Shown: positions 1 to 9,590 of the stretch, piece by piece
How positions within the stretch are numbered: position 1 is the stretch's first letter
Layout: every line of letters starts with the position of its first letter
Source of the DNA: Streptococcus mitis subsp. hohhotensis
GTDB taxonomy: Bacteria; Bacillota; Bacilli; Lactobacillales; Streptococcaceae
DNA: 64,000 nt
Direction: 5' to 3'
Assembly (NCBI RefSeq): GCF_000722775.1
Contig: NZ_JPFZ01000009.1
Span: 248,001-312,000 of the forward strand
Notes under the pieces: generated by a model
The model's input: the letters and a program-made list of their open reading frames with translations, nothing else
The model's database searches: none
What the model was told of the DNA's origin: nothing
Translations under genes and position numbers: made by a program

Positions 1-1
1 C

Positions 2-3000
2 ATTCCAGACGCTTACAACAGTATTGCGAATCCAAATGAATTACCTGCAGGTACAACATATCGTTGGTTTAAAGATCCAGATGTATCAAGACCTACAGCA
101 CCGAATGCACCTGTGTATGGTAAAGTGGAAGTCACTATTCCTGAACGTGGAAAATTTATTGTTGATGCTCCCGTGCATGTTGTAGATGACAAAGCTCAAA
201 CACCAGTAGCAACAGCTAAGGATAATGGGGATGTAACTGCAAAACCACAAGATCCAAAAAAAGTAGATAAAATCAAAGTAAGCTTTACAGGTGAAGATAA
301 CAAGCAAAAAACAGCTGAAGGAACTAAAGGAACAAACGGTAAATGGACTGTAAATAATCCAGATGTTCGAATTGATCCAAATACAGGGGAAATTACAATC
401 CCAGCTAATAAAGTTAAAGATTTAACAGAAGTAACTGCAGTTACGAAGAATGGAAATGGTGCAGATTCAGATCCAGCTAAAGCAACTGCGAAAGATGTCC
501 AAAAACCACAAGCTACTTTAAATGGTATTACGCTAACAGAGACAGCCAATACACCAATCTTTACAGTCTATCGTGGTGCCGACTTTAACCCAGAGCTTAA
601 AGTATGGGATAACTCAGGAAAAATCTCAAAAGTAACAGTTGGAAATCTTCCTGGCGGAGTAAGTGCTTCTAACTTTACAGCCCAAACTGGTAAAGATGGA
701 AGTTCAGAAGATAAGAAGTATAAAACTCGCTTGTCTTCGGGTAGAGTATTAGATACTCAGACATTAGGAGAACATACTGCTACTCTTCACGTAGAAGGAA
801 GTAGTGCTACTGACAGTCGTGACTTGAAATTCAAGTACCGTGTTGTGGATATTACAACAAAAAATCTTGAAAATGGTGTCGCGAAAGTACCAGTAGGTTC
901 AACTTTAAATGTACCAAATAGCCGTACAAATGTTGATGCTCATAATTATCTTAAAGTTGTAGATAGCCAAGATCAAAGCGATCGTGGGAATAGCCACTTG
1001 CCTCAAGGTATGACTTGGACGTGGAAAGCTGGAGACAACTTAGATCCAGGTACTACATTAGATAATTCAGGTAAATACACTCGAAATGCTACAGCGCAAT
1101 TCCCAAGTTCTGTAACAGATAACAATAGTACAACTAGAACAACATTTGCACCGACAGAAATCAAGCGTCCAGTAGTTCTTGCGGTAACGCCGACAGCGCC
1201 TAGCGTAGTAGCCAATGAAAATGGTAGTGTAACAGTTACCCCACCAACACGTCCTAATGGTACTACACCGCAAGATATTGATACAATCACACTTACTTAT
1301 ACACCAACAGGTAAGACTACACCAGAAACTGTAACAGTTGCAAAATCAGGAAATAACTGGACAGTCAATGGTAAGACAACCGATAAAGTATCAGTAACTC
1401 CAGCAGGTGTTGTAACAATTTCTGATCTTGAAGTTGCGGATGCTAAAGAAGTAACTGCAAAAGTTTCTAAGAGAATTGATAATAATGTAGTTCTTGAAAG
1501 TCCAGTAGCTAAAGTAACATCAAAATCTTCTAAACCAGCTAAACCAGTAGCAACAGCAAAAGACAATGGTGATGTTACAGGTAAACCACAAGATCCAGCA
1601 AAAGCAGATAAAATTACTGTAAGCTATACTGGAGAAGATAATCAACCAAAAACAGCTGTTGGAACTAAAGATCCGAAAGGGAAATGGACAGTAAATACTC
1701 CAGAAGTACAAATCAATCCAAATACTGGAGAAATCACGATTCCGGAAAATAAAGTAAAAGACGGAACAGAAGTAACAGTAGTTACGAAAAATGGAAATGG
1801 TACTGATTCAGATCCAGCAAAAGCAACAGCGAAATTTTCTAAGCCAGCTAAACCAGTAGCAACAGCAAAAGACAATGGTGATGTTACAGGTAAACCACAA
1901 AATCCAGCAAAAGCAGATAAGATTACTGTAAGCTATACAGGGGAAGATAATACTCCGAAAACAGCTGTTGGAACTAAAGATCCGAAAGGAAAATGGACAG
2001 TAAATACTCCAGAAGTACAAATCAATCCAAATACTGGAGAAATCACGATTCCGGAAAATAAAGTAAAAGACGGAACAGAAGTAACAGTAGTTACCAAAAA
2101 TGGAAATGGTGCTGATTCAGATCCAGCAAAAGTAACTGCAAAAGATGTGCAAAAACCACAAGCTACTTTAAATGGTATTCCATTAACAGAAACAGCTAAT
2201 TCACCAATCTTTACAGTCTATCGTGGCGCTACATTTAACCCTGAATTGAAGGTATGGGATAACTCAGGTGTGATTTCTAAAGTAGAAGTTAAGGGAGGAC
2301 TTCCAAAAGGAGTAACCGCTTCTACATTTACATCTCAAACAGGAAAAACTGAAGCAAATCCATATGCAACTCGCTTGTCTTCAGGTACTGTATTGAATAC
2401 TGAAACTTTAGGAGAACATGAAGCTACTCTACATGTTGAAGGAAGCAGTGCTACTGATAGCCGTGATTTGAAATTCAAATATCGAGTGGTTGATATTGAG
2501 ACTAGAAACCTTGAAAATGGTATCGCAAAAGTACCAGTAGCTTCAACGTTGAATGTAGCCAATAGTGGTAAAAATATTGATGCTCATAGATATCTTAAGG
2601 TTGTAGATAGTGAAGATAAAGCAGATCGTGGAAACAACTATTTACCAAGTGGTATGACGTGGACATGGAAAGCTGGAGATAAATTAGATTCAGGAACAAC
2701 ACTAGATAACTCAGGGAAATATACTCGAAACGCAACAGCAGTATTCCCGGATACCAGCAAAAATTCTATTACGGATGTAAATAGTACAACTAGAACAACA
2801 TTTGCACCTGCAGAAATTAAGCGTCAAGTAGTGTTAGCAGTAACGCCAACAGTGCCTAGCGTAGTTGGACATGAGAATGGTAGTGTAACAATTACTCCAC
2901 CAACACGCCCTAATAGTACTAATCCACAAGATATTGATACTATCACCCTTACTTATGTACCAACAGGTAAGACAACTCCAGAAACTGTAACAGTTACAAA

Positions 3001-6000
3001 ATCAGGAAATACTTGGACTGTAAATGGTAAGACAGCTGATAAAGTGTCAGTAACCCCTGCAGGCGTTGTGACAATTTCTGATGCTGAGGTTGCAGATAAA
3101 ACAGAAATAACTGCAAAAGTTTCTAAGAGAATTGATAATGTAGTTCTTGAGAGTCCAGTAGCTAGAGGAACAGCAAATGGTAGTTTGGGAGCTGAAGTTA
3201 CTCCACCAGCACCAGTTCTGGAAAAAGAAAAAACTACGCCAGTTACAGTAGTAACACCAAACAAACCAGGTTCAACAATCACCACAGAAACACCAGTCAA
3301 TGGATTAACAGTAGATGGCGATGGTAACTTAACTGGTACACCAACTGTCACAGATTGGGGACCAAAAGAAGAAGAACGTAAAGTTACGATCCCAGTTAAA
3401 GTTAAACATGGTGACGAGGTAGTTCCTGTAAATGTTCCAGTTACTATCCAACGCGATACAGATGGAGACGGTATTCCAGATGTGACCGATCCAGATGATG
3501 ATAACGATGGTATTCCAGACAAGGATGATGCAAATCCAAAAGTAGCTGATAAATTAACAGGAGACACAACAGGAAAAACTGTAAAAGAAAAAACACCTGT
3601 CCCAGCAAATACTAAGGTAGTGACACCAAATAAACCAGGCACAACGATTACAGTAGATGGTCCAGTAAATGGTTTAACAGTGGATAACGGCGGAAATCTA
3701 GTGGGAACACCAAGCATCACAGATTGGGGACCAAAAGAAGAAGAACGTACAGTAGAGATTCCAGTTAAACTGAAACGTGGAACAGAAGAGACTGTTGTAA
3801 AAGTACCTGTAAATATCGAAAGAGATACAGATGGCGATGGAATCCCAGATAAAGTAGATCCAGATGATGATAACGATGGAATTCCAGACAAGGATGATGC
3901 AAATCCAAAAGTAGCTGATAAATTAACAGGAACAGTAACAGAAAAAACTGTCCCAGAAAAAACACCTGTCCCAGCGAATACTAAGGTAATCACACCAAAC
4001 AAACCAGGTACAACGATTACAGTAGATGGTCCAGTAAATGGTTTGACTGTGGATCAAGGTGGAAATCTAGTAGGCACACCAAGCGTCACAGATTGGGGAC
4101 CAAAAGAAGAAGAACGTACAGTAGAGATTCCAGTTAAACTGAAACGTGGAACAGAAGAGACTGTTGTAAAAGTACCAGTTAAAATTCAACGTGATACAGA
4201 TGGCGACGGTATTCCAGATGTGACTGATCCAGATGATGACAACGATGGAATTCCAGACAAGGATGATGCAAATCCAAAAGTAGCTGATAAATTAACAGGT
4301 ACAGTCACAGATCCAGGAAAAGTGAAAGAGAAAGCACCAGTACCGCCAACAAAAGTTGTGACACCAAATAAACCAGGTTCAACCATCACAACAGAAACAC
4401 CAGTAAATGGTTTAACAGTAGATGGTGATGGTAACTTAACTGGAACACCAACCGTAACAGATTGGGGACCAAAAGAAGAAGAACGTAAAGTTACAATCCC
4501 AGTTAAAGTTAAGAATGGTGATGAAGAAGTTACTGTGGATGTTCCAGTTACAATTCAACGTGATACAGATGGCGACGGTATCCCAGATGTGACCGATCCA
4601 GATGATGATAACGATGGTATTCCAGACAAGGATGAAGAGAAAAATGGAACAGATCCTAAGACACCAACAACTCAAACTCCTACAATCGATATCACACGCA
4701 AACCAAATGGTGATGCAGTAATAACACCGAAGAAACCAGATGGCTCAACCTACCCACCAGGAACAGTAGTAGAAATTCCAGGTAAGGATGGTAATCCAAT
4801 TGTCGTTACAATCGGTGAAGATGGTTCAGGAATAGTTCCAAATGACAAGTTACCTAAAGGTGATTTACCAGGAAAAGGTACAGTAACAGAACCGAATAAA
4901 GAACCATCACAACCAGTGCCAGTAACAACACCAGCTCGTAAGAACCCGACAATCAAAATTGAACAAGATCCTAAGACGGGTGATGTTACAGTGACACCGA
5001 AGAAACCAGATGGTTCAATCTACCCACCAGGAACAGTAGTAGAAATTCCAGGTAAAGACGGGAACCCAATCACAGTAACAATCGGTGAAGATGGTAAAGG
5101 TAAAGTACCAAACAGTGATCTGCCAGAAGGAGATATTCCGGGAACAGGTAAGATTATTGAAAAAGGGAAAACACCTGAAGAAGTTCAAGTGAAGACACCT
5201 AAAAAATTAGATCCAAATGAACCACAAACAGAGCAACCAGTCTCAATTGATATTACTAGAAAACCAAATGGAGATGCTATTGTAACACCGAAGAAACCTG
5301 GAGTGGGAGGAACATATCCACCAGGAACGAAGGTAGTTATTCCGGGTGATAATGATACTCCAATCGAGGTTATCATCGGAGAAGACGGTTCAGGAATAGT
5401 ACCGAATGATAGTCTTCCAAAAGGAAAAATCGAAGGAGAAGGTACAGTAACAGAACCGAATAAGAGACCATCACAACCAGTGCCAGCAACAACTCCAGCA
5501 CGTAAGACTCCAACCGTAGACTTGGAACAAGATCCTAAGACTGGTGATGTTACAGTAACACCGAAGAGACCAGATGGGTCAACATACCCACCAGGAACAG
5601 TAGTAGAAATTCCAGGTAAAGGTGACAAGCCAATCACAGTAACAATCGGAGAAGATGGTAAAGGTAAAGTACCAAACAGTGAATTACCAGACGGTAAGGT
5701 TACAAAACCAGGTAAGATTACCGAACCAGGCAAACCATCTGTTGAAGTTCCTGAGGTCACAACCCCAGCTAAAGTAACTCCAACCGTAGACTTGGAACAA
5801 GATCCTAAGACTGGTGATGTTACAGTAACACCGAAGAAACCAGATGGCTCAACATACCCACCAGGAACAGTAGTAGAAATTCCAGGTAAAGGTGACAAGC
5901 CAATCACAGTAACAATCGGAGAAGATGGTAAAGGTAAAGTACCAAACAGTGAATTACCAGACGGTAAGGTTACAAAACCAGGTAAGATTACCGAACCAGA

Positions 6001-9000
6001 CAAACCATCAGTTGAAGTTCCTGAGGTCACAACCCCAGCTAAAGTAACTCCAACAGTAGACTTGGAACAAGATCCTAAGACTGGTGATGTTACAGTAACA
6101 CCGAAGAGACCAGATGGCTCAATCTACCCACCAGGAACAGTAGTAGAAATCCCAGGTAAAGATGGCAAGCCAATCACAGTCACAATCGGTGAAGACGGTA
6201 AAGGTAAAGTACCAAACAGTGAGTTACCAGACGGTAAGGTTACAAAACCAGGTAAGATTACCGAACCAGGCAAACCATCAGTGGAAGTTCCTGAGGTCAC
6301 AACCCCAGCTAAAGTAACTCCAACCGTAGACTTGGAACAAGATCCTAAGACTGGTGATGTTACAGTAACACCGAAGAGACCAGATGGGTCAACATACCCA
6401 CCAGGAACAGTAGTAGAAATTCCAGGTAAAGGTGACAAGCCAATCACAGTAACAATTGGAGAAGATGGTAAAGGTAAAGTACCAAACAGTGAATTACCAG
6501 ACGGTGAGGTTACAAAACCAGGTAAGATTACCGAACCAGGCAAACCAGCTGTTGAAGTTCCTAATGTAACAACACCAGCTCATAAGACACCAACACTAGA
6601 TGTGAAACGAGATCCTGAGACAGGTGACGTTACATTAACACCGAAGAGACCAGATGGAACAACATATCCACCAGGAACTACGGTAGAAATCCCAGGTAAA
6701 GATGGCAAGCCAATCACAGTCACAATCGGTGAAGACGGTAAAGGTAAAGTACCAAACAGTGATCTACCAGATGTAGAAACACCAGGTACAGGTAAGATTA
6801 CCGAACCAGGTAAACCAGCTGTTGAAGTTCCTAATGTAACAACACCAGCTAAATTCACACCAGAAACACCAGTAACTGAAAAACCAGGTAAGATTGAAAT
6901 TACTCAACAACCAAATGGAAATGCGATTGTAACGCCTAAGAAACCAGATGGAACAACTTACCCATCAGGTAGCAGGGTAGAAATTCCAGGAGAAAATGGA
7001 ACAACAATCACAGTAACAATTGGTGACAATGGGTCAGGTGAAGTACCAAATGACAACCTTCCTAAGACAAATGTCCCAGGTACAGGAACAGTAACAGAAC
7101 CTAACAAGAAACCATCACAACCAGTGGATGTAACAACACCAGCTCGTAAGACACCAACACTAGATGTGAAACGAGATCCTGAGACAGGTGACGTTACAGT
7201 AACACCGAAGAAACCAGATGGCTCAATCTACCCACCAGGAACAGTAGTAGAAATCCCAGGTAAAGATGGCAAGCCAATCACAGTCACAATCGGTGAAGAC
7301 GGTAAAGGTAAAGTACCAAACAGTGATCTACCAGATGTAGAAACACCAGGTACAGGTAAGATTACCGAACCAGGTAAACCAGCTGTTGAAGTTCCTAATG
7401 TCACAACCCCAGCTAAATTCACACCAGAAACACCAGTAACTGAAAAACCAGGTAAGATTGAAATTACTCAACAACCAAATGGAAATGCGATTGTAACGCC
7501 TAAGAAATCAGATGGAACAACTTACCCATCAGGTAGCAAGGTAGAAATTCCAGGAGAAAATGGAACAACAATCACAGTAACAATTGGTGACAATGGTTCA
7601 GGTGAAGTACCAAATGACAAGCTTCCAAAAGGAGACTTGCCAGGTACAGGAACAGTCACAGAACCTAACAAGAAACCATCACAACCAGTGGATGTAACAA
7701 CACCAGCTCGTAAGACACCAACAATAGAGTTGGATCAAGATCCTAAGACAGGTGACGTTACAGTAACACCTAAGAAACCAGATGGCTCAACATATCCACC
7801 AGGAACTAAGGTAGAAATCCCAGGTAAAGATGGAAACCCAATTATCGTTACAATCGATAAAGAAGGTAAAGGTAAAGTACCAAACAGTGAATTACCAGAC
7901 GGTAAAGTTCCAGGTACAGGTAAGATTACTGAACCAGGTCAACCAGCTGTAGAAGTTCCAGTAGAAACTCCAGCTAAGGTAACACCAGCAACACAAGTAA
8001 CTGAAAAACCAGGTAAGATTGAAATTACTCAACAACCAAATGGAAATGCGATTGTAACGCCTAAGAAACCAGATGGAACAACTTACCCATCAGGTAGCAG
8101 GGTAGAAATTCCAGGAGAAAATGGAACAACAATCACAGTAACAATTGGTGACAATGGTTCAGGTGAAGTACCAAATGACAACCTTCCTAAGACAAATGTC
8201 CCAGGTACAGGAACAGTAACAGAACCTAACAAGAAACCATCACAACCAGTGGATGTAACAACACCAGCTCGTAAGACACCAACACTAGATGTGAAACGAG
8301 ATCCTGAGACAGGTGACGTTACAGTAACACCGAAGAAACCAGATGGCTCAATCTACCCACCAGGAACTACGGTAGAAATTCCAGGTAAAGATGGCAAGCC
8401 AATCACAGTCACAATCGGTGAAGACGGAAAAGGTAAAGTACCAAACAGTGATCTACCAGACGTAGAAACACCAGGTACAGGTAAGATTACAGAACCAGGT
8501 AAATCAGCTGTTGAAGTTCCTAATGTAACAACTCCAGCTAAATTTACACCAGAAACACCAGTAACTGAAAAACCTGGTAAGATTGAAATTACTCAACAAC
8601 CAAATGGAAATGCGATTGTAACGCCTAAGAAACCAGATGGCTCAACATACCCACCAGGAACTAAGGTAGAAATTCCAGGAGAAAATGGAACAACAATCAC
8701 AGTAACAATTGGTGACAATGGTTCAGGTGAAGTACCAAATGACAAGCTTCCAAAAGGAGACTTGCCAGGAAAAGGAACAGTAACAGAACCGAACAAGAAA
8801 CCATCACAACCAGTAGATGTAACAACACCAGCTCGTAAGACACCAACAATAGAGTTGGATCAAGATCCTAAGACAGGTGACGTTACAGTAACACCGAAGA
8901 AACCAGATGGCTCAACATACCCACCAGGAACTACGGTAGAAATCCCAGGTAAAGATGGAAACCCAATTGTCGTTACAATCGATAAAGAAGGTAAAGGTAA

Positions 9001-9415
9001 AGTACCAAACAGTGAATTACCAGACGGTAAAGTTCCAGGAACAGGTAAGATTACAGAACCAGGTAAAGCAGCTGTAGAAGTTCCAGTAGAAACTCCAGCG
9101 AAGGTAACACCAGCAACACCAACAGATACAATTCCAGTTGCACCAGTGACACCTGATACGCCAGTCAACCCTGACACTAATGGAGGTTCTGGTCAAGATA
9201 CACCAGCACCAGCTACTCCAACTCCAAATGCAGTTACTCCGAATGCAGATCAGGTAGATACTAAGACTACTGTTGATAATGGAGCTAATTCAAATGATTC
9301 TCAAAATGTATTGCCAAATACAGGAACAGAATCAAATGCTGCTCTTGCATCTCTAGGACTTCTTGGACTATTGAATGGATTTGGACTTGTAGCTCGCAAG
9401 AAAAAAGAAGACTAA
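2..9415 (+). CDS. Giant LPXTG-anchored repeat surface protein (5'-truncated by window edge)
   Basis: The frame is open from the first bases to the stop at 9413-9415, so at least 3137 residues are visible. The N-terminus and any YSIRK signal peptide lie outside the window. The C-terminus is a sortase signal: LPNTG (codons near 9313), a hydrophobic stretch and the basic tail RKKKED, so the protein should be covalently wall-anchored. Order of modules: a KPVATAKDNGDV Ig-like module with a long domain (about 200-1510), two tandem 309-bp copies of that module (1529-2140), a second long domain (2144-3170), four 123-residue modules with DTDGDGIPD aspartate loops (3200-4650), then 16 modules of about 90 residues with the core TPKKPDGSTYPPGT (4675-9110) and a Pro/Thr-rich stalk. 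Probable adhesin or biofilm protein; the ligand is unknown. Naming is by architecture only. Confidence 0.93.
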   Translation: MPDAYNSIANPNELPAGTTYRWFKDPDVSRPTAPNAPVYGKVEVTIPERGKFIVDAPVHVVDDKAQTPVATAKDNGDVTAKPQDPKKVDKIKVSFTGEDNKQKTAEGTKGTNGKWTVNNPDVRIDPNTGEITIPANKVKDLTEVTAVTKNGNGADSDPAKATAKDVQKPQATLNGITLTETANTPIFTVYRGADFNPELKVWDNSGKISKVTVGNLPGGVSASNFTAQTGKDGSSEDKKYKTRLSSGRVLDTQTLGEHTATLHVEGSSATDSRDLKFKYRVVDITTKNLENGVAKVPVGSTLNVPNSRTNVDAHNYLKVVDSQDQSDRGNSHLPQGMTWTWKAGDNLDPGTTLDNSGKYTRNATAQFPSSVTDNNSTTRTTFAPTEIKRPVVLAVTPTAPSVVANENGSVTVTPPTRPNGTTPQDIDTITLTYTPTGKTTPETVTVAKSGNNWTVNGKTTDKVSVTPAGVVTISDLEVADAKEVTAKVSKRIDNNVVLESPVAKVTSKSSKPAKPVATAKDNGDVTGKPQDPAKADKITVSYTGEDNQPKTAVGTKDPKGKWTVNTPEVQINPNTGEITIPENKVKDGTEVTVVTKNGNGTDSDPAKATAKFSKPAKPVATAKDNGDVTGKPQNPAKADKITVSYTGEDNTPKTAVGTKDPKGKWTVNTPEVQINPNTGEITIPENKVKDGTEVTVVTKNGNGADSDPAKVTAKDVQKPQATLNGIPLTETANSPIFTVYRGATFNPELKVWDNSGVISKVEVKGGLPKGVTASTFTSQTGKTEANPYATRLSSGTVLNTETLGEHEATLHVEGSSATDSRDLKFKYRVVDIETRNLENGIAKVPVASTLNVANSGKNIDAHRYLKVVDSEDKADRGNNYLPSGMTWTWKAGDKLDSGTTLDNSGKYTRNATAVFPDTSKNSITDVNSTTRTTFAPAEIKRQVVLAVTPTVPSVVGHENGSVTITPPTRPNSTNPQDIDTITLTYVPTGKTTPETVTVTKSGNTWTVNGKTADKVSVTPAGVVTISDAEVADKTEITAKVSKRIDNVVLESPVARGTANGSLGAEVTPPAPVLEKEKTTPVTVVTPNKPGSTITTETPVNGLTVDGDGNLTGTPTVTDWGPKEEERKVTIPVKVKHGDEVVPVNVPVTIQRDTDGDGIPDVTDPDDDNDGIPDKDDANPKVADKLTGDTTGKTVKEKTPVPANTKVVTPNKPGTTITVDGPVNGLTVDNGGNLVGTPSITDWGPKEEERTVEIPVKLKRGTEETVVKVPVNIERDTDGDGIPDKVDPDDDNDGIPDKDDANPKVADKLTGTVTEKTVPEKTPVPANTKVITPNKPGTTITVDGPVNGLTVDQGGNLVGTPSVTDWGPKEEERTVEIPVKLKRGTEETVVKVPVKIQRDTDGDGIPDVTDPDDDNDGIPDKDDANPKVADKLTGTVTDPGKVKEKAPVPPTKVVTPNKPGSTITTETPVNGLTVDGDGNLTGTPTVTDWGPKEEERKVTIPVKVKNGDEEVTVDVPVTIQRDTDGDGIPDVTDPDDDNDGIPDKDEEKNGTDPKTPTTQTPTIDITRKPNGDAVITPKKPDGSTYPPGTVVEIPGKDGNPIVVTIGEDGSGIVPNDKLPKGDLPGKGTVTEPNKEPSQPVPVTTPARKNPTIKIEQDPKTGDVTVTPKKPDGSIYPPGTVVEIPGKDGNPITVTIGEDGKGKVPNSDLPEGDIPGTGKIIEKGKTPEEVQVKTPKKLDPNEPQTEQPVSIDITRKPNGDAIVTPKKPGVGGTYPPGTKVVIPGDNDTPIEVIIGEDGSGIVPNDSLPKGKIEGEGTVTEPNKRPSQPVPATTPARKTPTVDLEQDPKTGDVTVTPKRPDGSTYPPGTVVEIPGKGDKPITVTIGEDGKGKVPNSELPDGKVTKPGKITEPGKPSVEVPEVTTPAKVTPTVDLEQDPKTGDVTVTPKKPDGSTYPPGTVVEIPGKGDKPITVTIGEDGKGKVPNSELPDGKVTKPGKITEPDKPSVEVPEVTTPAKVTPTVDLEQDPKTGDVTVTPKRPDGSIYPPGTVVEIPGKDGKPITVTIGEDGKGKVPNSELPDGKVTKPGKITEPGKPSVEVPEVTTPAKVTPTVDLEQDPKTGDVTVTPKRPDGSTYPPGTVVEIPGKGDKPITVTIGEDGKGKVPNSELPDGEVTKPGKITEPGKPAVEVPNVTTPAHKTPTLDVKRDPETGDVTLTPKRPDGTTYPPGTTVEIPGKDGKPITVTIGEDGKGKVPNSDLPDVETPGTGKITEPGKPAVEVPNVTTPAKFTPETPVTEKPGKIEITQQPNGNAIVTPKKPDGTTYPSGSRVEIPGENGTTITVTIGDNGSGEVPNDNLPKTNVPGTGTVTEPNKKPSQPVDVTTPARKTPTLDVKRDPETGDVTVTPKKPDGSIYPPGTVVEIPGKDGKPITVTIGEDGKGKVPNSDLPDVETPGTGKITEPGKPAVEVPNVTTPAKFTPETPVTEKPGKIEITQQPNGNAIVTPKKSDGTTYPSGSKVEIPGENGTTITVTIGDNGSGEVPNDKLPKGDLPGTGTVTEPNKKPSQPVDVTTPARKTPTIELDQDPKTGDVTVTPKKPDGSTYPPGTKVEIPGKDGNPIIVTIDKEGKGKVPNSELPDGKVPGTGKITEPGQPAVEVPVETPAKVTPATQVTEKPGKIEITQQPNGNAIVTPKKPDGTTYPSGSRVEIPGENGTTITVTIGDNGSGEVPNDNLPKTNVPGTGTVTEPNKKPSQPVDVTTPARKTPTLDVKRDPETGDVTVTPKKPDGSIYPPGTTVEIPGKDGKPITVTIGEDGKGKVPNSDLPDVETPGTGKITEPGKSAVEVPNVTTPAKFTPETPVTEKPGKIEITQQPNGNAIVTPKKPDGSTYPPGTKVEIPGENGTTITVTIGDNGSGEVPNDKLPKGDLPGKGTVTEPNKKPSQPVDVTTPARKTPTIELDQDPKTGDVTVTPKKPDGSTYPPGTTVEIPGKDGNPIVVTIDKEGKGKVPNSELPDGKVPGTGKITEPGKAAVEVPVETPAKVTPATPTDTIPVAPVTPDTPVNPDTNGGSGQDTPAPATPTPNAVTPNADQVDTKTTVDNGANSNDSQNVLPNTGTESNAALASLGLLGLLNGFGLVARKKKED
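3201..4640 (+). repeat. Four 369-bp repeats encoding aspartate-loop (TSP3-like) modules
   Basis: The GATACAGATGG word recurs at 3455, 3824, 4193 and 4562, an exact period of 369 bp (123 residues). Each unit has a beta-rich part (motif TDWGPKEEER) followed by DTDGDGIPD and PDDDNDGIPDKDD loops, which resemble calcium-binding thrombospondin type 3 repeats. Calcium binding is inferred from the D-x-D-x-D-G pattern. Confidence 0.85.
5517..6596 (+). repeat. Four nearly identical 270-bp tandem repeats in the surface gene
   Basis: The block beginning TPTVDLEQDPKTGDV recurs with a period of exactly 270 bp (90 residues; cores near 5544, 5814, 6084, 6354), with only a few substitutions such as KKPDG/KRPDG and GDKP/DGKP. 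This marks recent tandem duplication, and copy number probably varies between strains. Confidence 0.85.
6875..9127 (+). repeat. Four 561-564 bp higher-order repeats (paired modules)
   Basis: The word ACTGAAAAACC recurs at 6875, 7439, 8000 and 8564. Each unit contains one ITQQPNGNAIVTPKK module followed by one DPxTGDVTVTPKK module, so module pairs rather than single modules were amplified here. Units 1 and 3 share the DVKRDPETG type and units 2 and 4 the ELDQDPKTG type, which suggests a further doubling of about 1.1 kb. Confidence 0.82.
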
Positions 9416-9518
9416 AAATTTAGTCAGATGAACATTCATTCTTTTGTGTTTTAACAAAGAACTAGATTGATTCTGATAGTTGTGTTATCCATAAAATACA
9501 AAGAATGATTAGATAAAG

Positions 9519-9573
9519 AAAGCGAACAATGCTAGGATTTTGTTAAACGGAATTCTAAGTATTGTTCGCTTTT
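9519..9573 (+). terminator. Terminator after surface protein gene
   Basis: Perfect 12-bp stem (9519-9530 with 9561-9572) with a short T run; the downstream arm abuts the hemW promoter. Confidence 0.7.
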
Positions 9574-9574
9574 G

Positions 9575-9583
9575 TGGTATAAT
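9575..9583 (+). promoter_or_regulatory. Extended -10 promoter of hemW
   Basis: TGG-TATAAT lies only 7 nt before ATG 9591, so the transcript should begin at or next to the start codon. No good -35 is seen. Confidence 0.7.
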
Positions 9584-9590
9584 AAGTACT

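Noticed and set aside
2953-4002. Long minus-strand open frame (349 codons) and similar ones at 5185-6030 and elsewhere opposite the surface gene
   Set aside because: They mirror the repeats and biased codons of the plus-strand gene, have no ribosome-binding sites and read as low-complexity Ser/Thr/Gly/Pro sequence.
4675-9127. Regularly spaced repeats considered as a CRISPR or other array
   Set aside because: Repeats are multiples of three, in frame and coding; no short identical repeat with unique spacers.
9540-9590. Upstream start extending hemW by 17 codons
   Set aside because: It lies upstream of the -10 box and inside the preceding terminator hairpin.
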